The position numbers were made by a program, and so were the translations under genes. From Archivesica marissinica (taxonomy: Eukaryota > Mollusca > Bivalvia > Venerida > Vesicomyidae): 64,000 nucleotides of DNA. The notes under the pieces are model-generated. The model worked only from the letters and a program-made list of their open reading frames with translations, had not been told where the DNA came from and searched no databases. Shown here in pieces: positions 34,141 to 45,053 of the stretch (within the stretch, counting starts at the first letter, position 1; each line of letters opens with the position of its first letter). The DNA lies in contig CM026404.1 of the NCBI GenBank assembly GCA_014843695.1, positions 7,724,933 to 7,788,932 of the forward strand. The letters run 5' to 3'.

Positions 34141-36683
34141 ATTGTATACTAGGAACTGTTCTGTGACGGTTTTTATAACGAATATAATTGTATACTAGTA
34201 ACTGTTCTGTGACGGTTTTATAACGAATATAATTGTATACTAGGAACTGTTCTGTGACGGTTTTTATAACGAATATAATTGTATACTAGTAACTGTTCTG
34301 TGACGGTTTTATAACGAATATAATTGAATACTTGTAACTGTTCTGTGACGGTTTTATAACGAATTATATTGTATACTAGTAACTGTTCTGTGACGGTTTT
34401 ATAACGAATTATATTGTATACTAGGAACTGTTCTGTGACGGTTTTATAACGAATTATATTGTATACTAGTAACTGTTCTGTGACGGTTTTATAACGAATT
34501 ATATTGTATACTAGTAACTGTACTGTGAGGGTTTTATAACGAATTATATTGTATACTAGTAACTGTTCTGTGACGGTTTTATAACGAATATAATTGTATA
34601 CTAGTAACTGTTATGTGACGGTTTTATAACGAATTATATTGTATACTAGTAACTGTTCTGTGACGGTTTTATAACGAATTATATTGTATACTAGGAACTG
34701 TTCTGTGACGGTTTTATAACGAATTATATTGTATACTAGTAACTGTTCTGTGACGGTTTTATAACGAATTATATTGTATACTAGTAACTGTACTGTGAGG
34801 GTTTTATAACGAATTATATTGTATACTAGTAACTGTTCTGTGACGGTTTTATAACGAATATAATTGTATACTAGTAACTGTTATGTGACGGTTTTATAAC
34901 GAATTATATTGTATACTAGTAACTGTTCTGTGACGGTTTTATAACGAATTATATTGTATACTAGGAACTGTTCTGTGACGGTTTTATAACGAATTATATT
35001 GTATACTAGTAACTGTTCTGTGACGGTTTTATAACGAATTATATTGTATACTAGTAACTGTTCTGTGACGGTTTTATAACGAATTATATTGTATACTAGT
35101 AACTGTTCTGTGACGGTTTTATAACGAATTATATTGTATACTAGGAACTGTTCTGTGACGGTTTTATAACGAATTATATTGTATACTAGGAACTGTTCTG
35201 TGACGGTTTTATAACGAATTATATTGTATACTAGTAACTGTTCTATGACGGTTTTATAACGAATTATATTGTATACTAGGAACTGTTCTGTGACGGTTTT
35301 ATAACGAATTATATTGTATACTAGGAACTGTTCTATGACGGTTTTATAACGAATTATATTGTATACTAGGAACTGTTCTGTGACGGTTTTATAACGAATT
35401 ACATTGTATACTAGTAACTGTACTGTGACGGTTTTATAACGAATATAATTGTATACTAGTAACTGTTCTATGACGGTTTTATAACGAATATAATTGTATA
35501 CTAGTAACTGTTCTATGACGGTTTTATAACGAATTATATTGTATACTAGTAACTGTACTGTGACGGTTTTATAACGAATATAATTGAATACTTGTAACTG
35601 TTCTATGACGGTTTTCATAACGAATTATATTGTATACTAGTAACTGTTATGTGACGGTTTTATAACGAATTATATTGTATACTAGTAACTGTTCTGTGAC
35701 GGTTTTATAACGAATTATATTGTATACTAGTAACTGTACTGTGACGGTTTTATAACGAATTATATTGTATACTAGTAACTGTTCTATGACGGTTTTATAA
35801 CGAATTATATTGTATACTAGTAACTGTTCTGTGACGGTTTTATAACGAATTATATTGTATACTAGTAACTGTTCTATGACGGTTTTCATAACGAATTATA
35901 TTGTATACTAGTAACTGTTCTATGACGGTTTTATAACGAATTATATTGTATACTAGTAACTGTTCTGTGACGGTTTTATAACGAATTATATTGTATACTA
36001 GTAACTGTACTGTGACGGTTTTATAACGAATTATATTGTATACTAGGAACTGTTCTGTGACGGTTTTATAACGAATTATATTGTATACTAGTAACTGTTC
36101 TGTGACGGTTTTATAACGAATTATATTGTATACTAGTAACTGTTCTATGACGGTTTTATAACGAATTATATTGTATACTAGTAACTGTTCTATGACGGTT
36201 TTATAACGAATTATATTGTATACTAGTAACTGTTCTATGACGGTTTTATAACGAATTATATTGTATACTAGTAACTGTTCTATGACGGTTTTATAACGAA
36301 TTATATTGTATACTAGTAACTGTTCTGTGACGGTTTTATAACGAATTACATTGTATACTAGGAACTGTTCTGTGACGGTTTTATAACGAATTATATTGTA
36401 TACTAGTAACTGTTCTATGACGGTTTTATAACGAATTATATTGTATACTAGTAACTGTTCTATGACGGTTTTATAACGAATTATATTGTATACTAGTAAC
36501 TGTTCTGTGACGGTTTTATAACGAATTATATTGTATACTAGTAACTGTTCTGTGACGGTTTTATAACGAATTATATTGTATACTAGGAACTGTTCTGTGA
36601 CGGTTTTATAACGAATTATATTGTATACTAGGAACTGTTCTGTGACGGTTTTATAACGAATATAAGTGTATACTAGTAACTTT
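34141..36683. repeat. 45-bp minisatellite MS8
   Basis: About 56 copies of a 45-bp unit with core gtgacggttttataacga. A six-unit block of 270 bp repeats (variant 'ctgtgaggg' at 34525 and 34795; 'ttatgtgacgg' at 34611 and 34881). Variants 'tctatgacgg' and 'tagg' are scattered. The minus strand shows long frames because 45 is a multiple of three. Confidence 0.96.
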
Positions 36684-37686
36684 ACTGAAATTGTGACAGT
36701 CGATTTGAACTGAAACATTACTTAATGGCTAAGAATCATTTAGCAGACACTATTGTCCATAGCAACATAACGGAAAACGTCAAATCCCAGAATACCTTCA
36801 GAAATAGGATTATAACACTTTAGTAATTATGAAATCGCCATCTCTTAGCTAAGCCCCTGATAGGGGCCATCACGAAATGTGTAAATGGGGATTTCCGTCA
36901 CCTATAAACGCCGACGTTGACTTGTTACTATGATTTTATCTCGGTGTTATCTGTAGCTCGGAGTACCCCGGTGTACGACGCGTAGCAACGCGATACCGAG
37001 ACACAGTTTAGGCTCGGTCAATTTTAACTGACATAATATGAACGTTATCCCGTGTTATCAATTTAAAATTGAATATTTTGGATGGCTGAACTTTCAAAAC
37101 ATTTAAATAATCTATGTCTTGGGGTTGGAAATTGAACCTAATGTAAGGGTAATGTATTACGCTCAAATGTCTTGTTGTTAGATGCACTGTGCATTGCATT
37201 CAAGAGAGTAAAGTAGTAGGTAACTCGCGTGTATGCATGTGTATACACGTGTATTGTTTCAGCATAACGTTTCGAAATATTTTCAAATTAGGCGGATAAT
37301 TTCAAGATTTCGAATTTACTAGTATGCCTTTGTAATTTTATAATAAAGTAAATCAGAAAATGGAGTATGACATATATATATATATATACATGTGGCATAG
37401 ACAACTAAACCATAGCATATACCCCATACTCTACACACTTGCCCTGTATATATTATTCATAATATGCTGCTCAAAATTAAATAGGAATACACCGCTAAAC
37501 TTTCTAAACCATAATTTTATAATTATTCAAATAAATAATTGTTTTTTTACCGGTATATTTTCTGCATTAAAAAGCAGACCGTTATTTGTCATATTTAAAC
37601 CCACAACTCGGGACTTGATTACATGTATATGGAAAACATATCTTGTCCCAAATAAATAACATACAAATACAAAGCCAATCAATTAG
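36684..37686. other. AT-rich non-coding sequence
   Basis: 1 kb between MS8 and a SINE. A short (TA)n at about 37372-37389 is all I see. Confidence 0.5.
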
Positions 37687-37699
37687 CCATTTAGATTAA

Positions 37700-37928
37700 T
37701 TTATACACATTTATTTTAGCTCGATTGCGAAACAAGTTATTACAACTTATATTAATCACTCTCGAGACCTCATTCCTGATGGAATCCATCGCCACGAGGG
37801 AGAGAGAAGAGGCAACGTGGAATTTAAATGCCTTGCCTAAGGGCACTATCGTAACGGCTCCAGCGGGGCTCGAACTCCAGACCTTTCGCACCTGAAGCGA
37901 ACGCGCATCCACTGCGCTATCACGACTT
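37700..37928 (-). mobile_element. SINE type B, complete with TSD
   Basis: The best type B copy. The head on the minus strand starts 'gtcgtgatagcgcagtgg' (A box), has an anticodon stem TTCGC/GCGAA around loop TTCAGGT (CAG in the anticodon position), and a B box AGTTCGAGCCCC. Body and tail follow. Perfect 13-bp direct repeats CCATTTAGATTAA lie at 37687-37699 and 37929-37941. It sits downstream of the FoxA gene in the same orientation. Confidence 0.9.
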
Positions 37929-37941
37929 CCATTTAGATTAA

Positions 37942-38874
37942 ATACTATATTGCGAAATTATTGAAATTAAATACACAATTTTATTGATTCTTGTTTAAGT
38001 TTGATTAGCATATTCTCTGGTATTATTTGTTTCGGTCAATTTGAAAACACAAAAGGCTATATATCATAATTTATAATATTTAATATCTATAACTCGACAT
38101 ATCCAGCATAATGTATGAAATAAGTAATGCATTTACAAATATAATAACATACATGCATCCTCACAAAACACGACTGTCCATGCATAAAGGCCAGGCGTAT
38201 AAAATAATTAATCTATAGTTAATTTTTTTAAAAGTAACAAAATAGAATGATCACCCTAGCTATTGTATGATTAAAGTCTAAACGAATCTTGAGCAAAACA
38301 TCTACACTAAAAATAAATTAACGTGAAAAAAACAGTGAAATGTTGAAGAGGAAATGTACAAATTGGAATGAACTTGTCAAAAATGACAGCTAAGTGTTTT
38401 TGAGTACGAATAATAATGGGACGAAATAAATGAATCTTTGGTCCCATTCATAGAATAATATCCGTCACGAGCGTTTCGGCTAATTGTTTGTGAGGTTCAA
38501 GCTTATGAGAAAGGTTGAAAAATCTTTGATGAAATACGAACACAAGTATATTTGATCCATTAAACAACGTACTAGATCTTGGGTTTCAAATATATTTCAC
38601 CCGTTTATAATAACAAACCCACATTGAAATCGGGCCACTACAGAACGCGATGTAACTTAACGTATTCATTTAAGATTCAAGTTCGCGTAGGCTACCATTA
38701 TCTTTTCAAATATTAAAATTTCAATCCCAAGTTAACTGAAATATCCTACATGAAAACCTGTAAACACCGATGACTTATAAAGTAACAAAACACAATTTCC
38801 TGATGAAACACATCTTTGGTATCAGCTATTTATACATTTTTGTTCACTTTAAAATCTTTAGTCACAAATAATTC
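37942..38874 (-). other. probable FoxA 3' untranslated region and downstream sequence
   Basis: Non-repetitive AT-rich sequence directly after the FoxA stop. No AATAAA was seen on the minus strand in the first roughly 700 bp; a candidate lies at 37980-37985. Extent of the transcript is an inference. Confidence 0.35.
37980..37985 (-). other. candidate FoxA polyadenylation signal
   Basis: TTTATT on the plus strand reads AATAAA on the minus strand, about 890 bp after the FoxA stop codon. It would give a 3' UTR of ordinary length; weaker variants (TATAAA) lie closer to the stop. Confidence 0.25.
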
Positions 38875-40251
38875 TTAAAGACTTGCCGTAGTACTGTGTG
38901 GAATATATGCTTTATAATATCCTGCATCGGAGTTCATTGACGAACCCTCAACCTTTGTCGGAATGTTCATTTGATGCATGTTGTTATAACCGGAATACAT
39001 TCCTTGCATTTCATAAAGTTTAAGGTCCATTTTCGCATTTTCCGTCATTAAATTGTTTATTGAGAATGGGTGGTTGAATGAGTGTGCGGGATTTACACCA
39101 GGATACCCGTGTCCCAATGTCATCACATCGTGGTGCTGGTGCTGGATTTGCCGAATTTCCGGTCCTGGCGTTGATCCTGATGTCGGTGTGCCAACAGGGT
39201 TTGGTTCAGTTTTGCTAAGAATTGGTTCGAGGTGACCCATGTGATGTTGTTGTTGCTGTTGTTGTTGCTGTTGTTGTTGTTGTTGTTGTTGTTGTTGCTG
39301 TTGTTGTTGTTGTTGCTGTTGTTGTACCGGTACGGGCGGTGGAGGTGGTTGTGTTTGTGGTTGATGAGTCTGTGGATGATGCTCTCTCGGTGACGCAGGC
39401 TGTGAGACAGCATCCCCCTCGTCACCGGAATGTCCCTCGTCGCCGCTATCATCAACACCTAAACCATTCTTAGAACGCAGATCTTCCTTCTTGAGACATT
39501 TGAAACGTTTCTGGCGCCTCAGGTAGCAACCATTTTCAAACATGTTCCCAGAATCTGGGTGTAAGGTCCAGTAACTACCCTTACCTGGGCGATCGGGTGT
39601 CCGCGGTACTTTCACAAAGCAATCATTGAACGACAAACTATGACGTATAGAGTTCTGCCAGCGTTGCTGGTTCTGTCTGTAAAACGGGAACAAGTCCATA
39701 ATGAATTGATAGACTTCACTCAATGTACACATTTTGTTCGGTGACTGTTGAATTGCCATTGTAATCAGTGAGATATAGGAATATGGTGGTTTTGCGTGCG
39801 TATAACTCCGTCGGTACGTTTTCTCTCGCGCCCTGTTGATAGCCTGTGCTCTGTTTAGATCCATCCTCATCGGCGAGATAGGATCCGACATTCCATTCAT
39901 TGGCACGGGACTGGTCATGCCGCTCATGTGTCCATTTGTATTCATCGTGTTCATACTGCCATACATTCCACTATGCATACCGACAGCGGGCGGCATGCTC
40001 ATACTGTATCCATGCGGGGCTCCCATACCCGTGATCGCCTGTGACGAATAGTTCATGTTATTCATACCCATTGTTCCGATTGAGCCCATGCCGCTCATTC
40101 CACCCATAGAGTTCATACCCGCCACACTTGCCATCGGGTACCCCGTCGGGTCGTAAGCCGTCTTGACGGGGTCGTATGTAGACTTTGATAACATTGTCAA
40201 ATAATCCCCTGGCGGCGGGTAGTCCGCGCCCGTCGGCTGCTTGTCGTACAT
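38875..40251 (-). CDS. FoxA: forkhead transcription factor FoxA (HNF3-type), single exon
   Basis: A 458-residue nuclear DNA-binding protein, the FoxA pioneer factor of animal endoderm and foregut development. The N-terminus is rich in Met, Gly and Ser (about 40-125). The forkhead winged-helix domain spans about 153-251 ([11 protein letters not shown]; recognition helix [13 protein letters not shown]; basic end LRRQKRFK), and '[10 protein letters not shown]' is characteristic of the FoxA class. An acidic Ser/Asp/Glu stretch (264-281), a Pro run, then 26 glutamines (310-335; 22 CAA and 4 CAG codons) follow. The motif HPFSINNLM at 394-402 is FoxA conserved region II, which fits the eh1 pattern that binds Groucho/TLE. 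The C-terminus ends [14 protein letters not shown]. The start is the first in-frame ATG; an upstream extension to 40314 begins with GTG and reads like 5' UTR. No intron interrupts the frame. A FoxA gene is nearly certain; the exact start is likely. Confidence 0.95.
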   Translation of the reverse strand: MYDKQPTGADYPPPGDYLTMLSKSTYDPVKTAYDPTGYPMASVAGMNSMGGMSGMGSIGTMGMNNMNYSSQAITGMGAPHGYSMSMPPAVGMHSGMYGSMNTMNTNGHMSGMTSPVPMNGMSDPISPMRMDLNRAQAINRAREKTYRRSYTHAKPPYSYISLITMAIQQSPNKMCTLSEVYQFIMDLFPFYRQNQQRWQNSIRHSLSFNDCFVKVPRTPDRPGKGSYWTLHPDSGNMFENGCYLRRQKRFKCLKKEDLRSKNGLGVDDSGDEGHSGDEGDAVSQPASPREHHPQTHQPQTQPPPPPVPVQQQQQQQQQQQQQQQQQQQQQQQQQQHHMGHLEPILSKTEPNPVGTPTSGSTPGPEIRQIQHQHHDVMTLGHGYPGVNPAHSFNHPFSINNLMTENAKMDLKLYEMQGMYSGYNNMHQMNIPTKVEGSSMNSDAGYYKAYIPHSTTASL

Positions 40252-40499
40252 GGATGCCAGTGTTACGGATAGATACACACAACAACACAAATAAACACAA
40301 AACTTCCCAAACACAGTTAGAGTCCTTCAATTGTCTGAAAAGCACACAAACGATTGTCTGAACAAAGTTTGACTAGTATGTTGAACCAACTTTCTGGGTA
40401 AATATACCTTAGATAGTAAAGAAAACAGGTAAAAGCAAGCGACCGATTAAACCAAATCACGCCCTTCAATTCACAATGACGCGCTCATTGAACAGACGG

Positions 40500-40505
40500 T
40501 TTATA
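40500..40505 (-). promoter_or_regulatory. TATA box of FoxA
   Basis: TATAAA on the minus strand, about 250 bp before the FoxA ATG. Transcription would start near 40473, and no other ATG lies between there and 40251, which supports the chosen start codon. Confidence 0.5.
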
Positions 40506-40547
40506 ATCCCGCCTTTTATTGACGCCTTTCCCGATACTATGTTTGGG

Positions 40548-40552
40548 ATTGG
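40548..40552 (-). promoter_or_regulatory. CCAAT box of FoxA
   Basis: ATTGG on the plus strand reads CCAAT on the minus strand, about 45 bp upstream of the TATA box, a common spacing. A further CCAAT lies near 40597. Confidence 0.4.
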
Positions 40553-40623
40553 TATCTGATTCCGTAGGCCTTTAGAGTATCTACAAACATGTCCACATTG
40601 GTTTCCGAGCCTAAACAGCCTAT

Positions 40624-40629
40624 CACGTG
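40624..40629. promoter_or_regulatory. E-box CACGTG upstream of FoxA
   Basis: A palindromic CACGTG about 120 bp upstream of the TATA box. bHLH factors bind this motif; functional use here is only an inference. Confidence 0.25.
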
Positions 40630-41383
40630 GCTGCTATTAAAACTCTATAGACTCTTTACGATATAAGCAATGTATTTGCGTTACATGTTCTCGTTTGGGT
40701 TTCTTTAATTCCTGAGAGCTAGGATTTGACTCTCTTAGCCGGAGTTACGTTTAATGCAAACTGAATATAGATTAAATGTCTAGGTTATTTTATATCGCTG
40801 TATTTCTAAGAAAATCCATACAGTTCACTGCATCTCATAAGATGTCACGAACTAGCTTATTTACATAATACATAGCTCTAGCGTGCTCGGGAAAGGGAGT
40901 GCTCCGATTTGATAGTTCATGTTTTTGAACTTTCTTCAAATATTCCTTTAAAGATTAACCATTTTCATTTTTAACATCCAAAACTATTGACTCACTAATA
41001 CAATAACTTCTGAATTTCTTTAGCATATACCTAGAATAGATTTCACTTATTTTCATTGTTATATATATATTATTCTCCTGCCTATTGTATATCAATCAAT
41101 TGATAGGAGAAAAACTATATAAGTTTTCTTTCGTTCTAATCCCTTTCAGTCTACTGCTGTTAAATTATATGTAAAACGTTCATTTCATGATTACATGTAC
41201 AAATACTGAAATAATGTTTAAATTAACCCCTTAATGTGTCCCTTGTATACAGTATCACTTGAAGATCCAATTATTAACCCGTCAACATCCAGTAATATGC
41301 TTCTGTTATTTTTTTTCTCCAAAATATATGAATGTGACTTTGTCATTTATCTAAGCGTCGTGTGATGTGGGTCCCTGGACAAT
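40630..41383. other. FoxA upstream region, non-repetitive
   Basis: About 750 bp without recognisable repeats, upstream of FoxA. It may hold regulatory sequence, but no specific site was identified with confidence. Confidence 0.4.
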
Positions 41384-41393
41384 TTGACAAAGA

Positions 41394-41653
41394 TTAGGAC
41401 GCCTCTGTGGTCGAATGGTTAAGATCGCTGACTTGTATACCACTGTAACCTATCATAACTGATGGTCACGGGTTCAAGCCCCGCTCAGACCGTGTCTCTT
41501 TATATGAAAGGTTGACAGTTGCGTAAGGATGTTGGTGCATCGACCAAGTATTGGTTAGTCACTGGAACTTGCCCAGGAAAGGTGTTTTAGATAAGCTGCC
41601 CATCGCTCAAATGGAAAACCGGTAGCGACGATAAATAAACGTAATACAAAAAA
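41394..41653 (+). mobile_element. SINE type E with type A tail and TSD
   Basis: Type E head (TGGTCGAATGG; GGGTTCAAGCCCC) and body, but ending in the type A tail (ggtagcgacgataaataaac). Direct repeats TTGACAAAGA at 41384-41393 and 41654-41663 show that head and tail moved as one unit. Confidence 0.88.
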
Positions 41654-41770
41654 TTGACAAAGAACTATTGTTTACCACTCTTCTAACTTGAAACCCTGGA
41701 ACCGCTCCTGTGTATGGTTACTATGGTAGGACCCGAATCTTCGGGTTGCCCTGCCCTCCCTATATAGATA

Positions 41771-41843
41771 CAATATCAAGACCCCCAAACCCCCTATATA
41801 CTAGTATTATTAGTATATGAATGGTATGGGGGTCTTGACATTG
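41771..41843. other. hairpin (foldback) sequence
   Basis: Arms 41771-41787 (caatatcaagaccccca) and 41827-41843 are inverted repeats with one mismatch, and a second short palindrome (tatacta, tagtata) lies in the loop. Possibly a tiny inverted-repeat element. Confidence 0.55.
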
Positions 41844-41935
41844 TGCCATGTTCCTGTGATGTACATGACGGTTCGCAGTACCACATAAATGTTCTCAACT
41901 ATGTACTTGTAATATGTACAGTTTCAACTATACAT

Positions 41936-42115
41936 ATTCGAGCCCCACTGGAGCCGTTACGATTGAGCCCTTATGCAAGGCATTTAAATTCTACGTTGCC
42001 TCTTCTCTCTCCCTCGTGGCGATGGATTCCACCAGGAATGGGGTCTCGAGAGTGATTAATATAAGTTGTAAGAACTTGTTTCGCAATCGAGCTAAAATAA
42101 ATTTGTATAAAAATA
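41936..42115 (+). mobile_element. SINE type B, 5'-truncated with TSD
   Basis: Starts in the B box (ttcgagccccactgg) and continues through the body and full tail. Perfect 10-bp direct repeats AACTATACAT at 41926-41935 and 42116-42125. Confidence 0.88.
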
Positions 42116-42370
42116 AACTATACATGATTATTGTGTGTGCTTATATATATATACTGTCTATACACCCTCATACATATTGAAACATTATCATTTTTATATC
42201 AAACTCGTTGATAAAACAACTGGATATCTATACACTAGGTGACGTTTATCTAGACATATAGTGAACACTCGCACAATGCATGTAAAACAACATTAAATTG
42301 TTCAGGGTTTATCTTTGTCAATGTGTGTGTGCTCGTGATGCACGTGTTTCAGTGGTACATGTATTGTACA

Positions 42371-42403
42371 CTTTTATTTTAGCTCGATTGCGAAACAAGT
42401 TTA
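42371..42403 (-). mobile_element. SINE type B tail fragment
   Basis: Only the extreme 3' end is present ('ttgtttcgcaatcgagct' on the minus strand). Confidence 0.6.
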
Positions 42404-42560
42404 TACATGTATTGGATTAGTATACTAGAACTATATAGGCATTGGCATGTTTCGAACCAGTACCGCTACTGTAACGCATGCGCCGAGCAGTAACATCATT
42501 ATATAACTTAGTACATTGTGTGATTGTTTTATGTTTAAAGTTGGAATACAACAACAATCC

Positions 42561-42849
42561 GACGGATCTGTAGTCCAGTGGTAACACGCTGGACTGGTAA
42601 CCCAGGAATCGCAAGTTCGATCCCCGTCTGACCCTAATAAAATGAACAGTCTTTCAGATGGGACTTTAATCCGAGGTCTCGTGTCGGTGCTTTACACCGT
42701 GCACGTAAAAGAACCAGAGGAAACTCTAGAATAGGTCTCTGTCTTTATCATTGCATTATCCTCCAACAATCTAAATTGACTAATCTCTTCAGGAGGCGTC
42801 GCTCATATGGGCAACCGGTAGCGACGATAAATAAACGCAAAACACACAC
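42561..42849 (+). mobile_element. SINE type A, full length
   Basis: Complete type A: A box GTAGTCCAGTGG, loop CTGGTAA, body and tail. Near-identical flanks ACAACAATCC (42551-42560) and ACAACATTCC (42850-42859) look like an aged target-site duplication. Confidence 0.88.
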
Positions 42850-42873
42850 ACAACATTCCTATCATGATTGTAT

Positions 42874-43071
42874 TCTGTGTTTTACGTTTATTTATCGTCG
42901 CTACCGGTTGCCCATATGGGCGACGCCTTGTGAAGAGATTGGTCATTTTAAATGTTGGAAGATAGTGCAATGATACAGACAGAGATCCATTCCAGAGTCT
43001 CCGCTAGTTCTTTTATGTTAACGGTGTAACGCACCGACTCGAGACCTTCGTTTAAAGTTTCATCCAATAAT
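42874..43071 (-). mobile_element. SINE type A, headless copy
   Basis: Tail and body of type A on the minus strand, ending before the tRNA-like head. It faces the preceding copy tail to tail, 24 bp away. Confidence 0.8.
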
Positions 43072-43469
43072 GTTGGAGCCTATTCGGGGTAACACCATTT
43101 ATTAATCTCCGTAATCGGCATGGTAGGGGTCTTGTGTCCACCCTCTACCAACATTACAAATTTGTATTTGTTTTAATAACAACTATATATTAACCATACT
43201 TCCCGGTTTCTATAACTTATTATAGAAGTTACTAATTCGGAGAAAACTTAATACCTGTCAGGTATTTAACTTTATCGTAAAGCTTATTAGCTGAAAGTGA
43301 TTCCTTATCAGTGATATATACAAAAAGTAAACCCTTATCGTCACAGCTTGACAATGTATTTCTACGCCACAAGCTGCCGGAAGATATTATACATAATTTA
43401 TATCTTTTTGTAATATTAATTTATATCTCGCTCATTTACTAATCATCGGTACGGGTTTTTTTTTAAATA
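43072..43469. other. AT-rich non-coding sequence
   Basis: Nothing recognised. Confidence 0.5.
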
Positions 43470-43615
43470 TATAAGTTTATTTAACGTTGCTACCGGTTGC
43501 CCATTTGAGCGACGGGTAGTTTACCTAACAACACCTTTCCTCGGCAGGCTCCAGCGGTTAACTAGTACTTGGTGCACCAACCACCGTAAGAAAGTACCAT
43601 CGTTTTCATATAAAG
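43470..43615 (-). mobile_element. SINE type E, headless copy
   Basis: On the minus strand: 'ggtgcaccaagtactagtta' body block, then the tail 'ggtagcaacgttaaataaac' related to type A. The head is missing. A small type B scrap (gatggattccatcaggaatt) follows at 43617-43639. Confidence 0.7.
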
Positions 43616-43639
43616 ATTGATGGATTCCATCAGGAATTC

Positions 43640-44007
43640 ATTGTTTATTGTCTAAAACTATAAATATAGTTCGTGTTTCTAATGCCATATAAGCGTAATT
43701 GACCCAGTTTCACTATATAAGTTCATCATGTTTCATCGACAATGTATTGCATTTGTTTTCCAATCTGAAAAGAGGGTGCACATATGTGCCATATATAACG
43801 AGGATGTACATATGTGTTCTAGACGCTCGCCTACATTGTCCGCCGGAGCCATAGTAAATAAGCTCAATCAGCTGTGTTCTAAAGTTGTACAGAAATAGCA
43901 TTTACTACGTGTGCGCCGTGACCAGTAGTACAATGGAGCTGCGGTCGGAGTAGGTATGGGAGGGGTACCCGTACAATTTCCAGACCTATTAGTCCTTAAT
44001 ACATTAC
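43640..44007. other. non-coding sequence
   Basis: Nothing recognised. Confidence 0.5.
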
Positions 44008-44020
44008 TATACATTTACAC

Positions 44021-44314
44021 ACGACGGATCTGTAGTCCAGTGGTAACACGCTGGACTGGTAATCCAGGGATCGCTGGTTCGAACCCCCGTCTGACCCTAA
44101 TAAAATGAACAATCTTTCAGATGGGACGTTAAACCGAGGTCTCGTGTCGGTGCTTTACATCGTGCACGTAAAAGAACCAGAGGACACTCTGGAATGGGTC
44201 TCTGTCTGTATCATTGCACTATCCTCCAAAAATCTAAAATGACTAATCTCTTCAGGAGGCGTCGCTCAAATGGGCAACCAGTAGCGACGATAAATAAACG
44301 TAAAACACACAAAA
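44021..44314 (+). mobile_element. SINE type A, full length with TSD
   Basis: Complete type A. Perfect 13-bp direct repeats TATACATTTACAC at 44008-44020 and 44315-44327. Confidence 0.92.
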
Positions 44315-44327
44315 TATACATTTACAC

Positions 44328-45053
44328 CAATTCACAGTACAGCCAAAATTCTAGTACAATATGATATGTTGACATATTTTATATACATTTAAAATATAAA
44401 CGTTTGTTTACAAGCTGGCTGCAGAGAAGTGACAGACAGGGACAGATTCCATCTCGGAGAGAGGCAGTACAAATCAATGTGTTCATTCAATACACGGCTA
44501 TACTCGCGTCCCTGACGCTTATTGCGGTAAATGGTGTATTTGTCCATGTTTCGCATAGAACAATAACGCATTCAGTCTCACTATTGTAAATACATCGACA
44601 GAATAAGATACGGGACAATAAGTACCGTGTAATATTTCAATCTTCTAGTATTTCGCGTATCACTTTTATTGTAATTGCATGGTGATGTCTAAAACAAAAC
44701 TGCTCGCCGGAATTGAAAATGAATGTTGAAAACAGGGAAAATCCATATAAAACATTGATGTTCGCTGACAATTCGAATGACAATAATTAAAAGATATTCT
44801 GACAATTACATGGCACACTGTTAATGTTTGAATACAGCAAGCGGTATATTAACAGTTACATGGTACACTGAGGGCTTGAATAGGTTACGGCTACATCACA
44901 CCCGGCAAGCAGCTAAGTGGGCGGTATCTATTAATGCATATTTAAATTAGAAATTGAATATTAATTAGTTATGCCGGTTTTGACATTTGCTTGTATGCGG
45001 TAAAGTGCATACCTATTCCTAGCCAAATCCTACCCCTAGCCCTAATCCATATC
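44328..45053. other. AT-rich non-coding sequence
   Basis: Nothing recognised apart from weak, MS9-like bits ('acatggtacactgagg') near 44810-44880, just before the array. Confidence 0.5.

Noticed and set aside
39222..39473. Valine-rich plus-strand frame opposite FoxA
   Set aside because: It is the complement of the glutamine tract and neighbouring FoxA coding sequence.
40252..40314. N-terminal extension of FoxA by 21 residues with a hydrophobic start
   Set aside because: The extension starts with GTG and has no ATG. A hydrophobic leader makes no sense for a nuclear factor, and the stretch lies in the predicted 5' UTR.
42561..42640. A functional tRNA-Thr gene
   Set aside because: The tRNA-like sequence is followed by the conserved type A SINE body and tail, flanked by target-site duplications, and is present in many copies; it is a SINE head.
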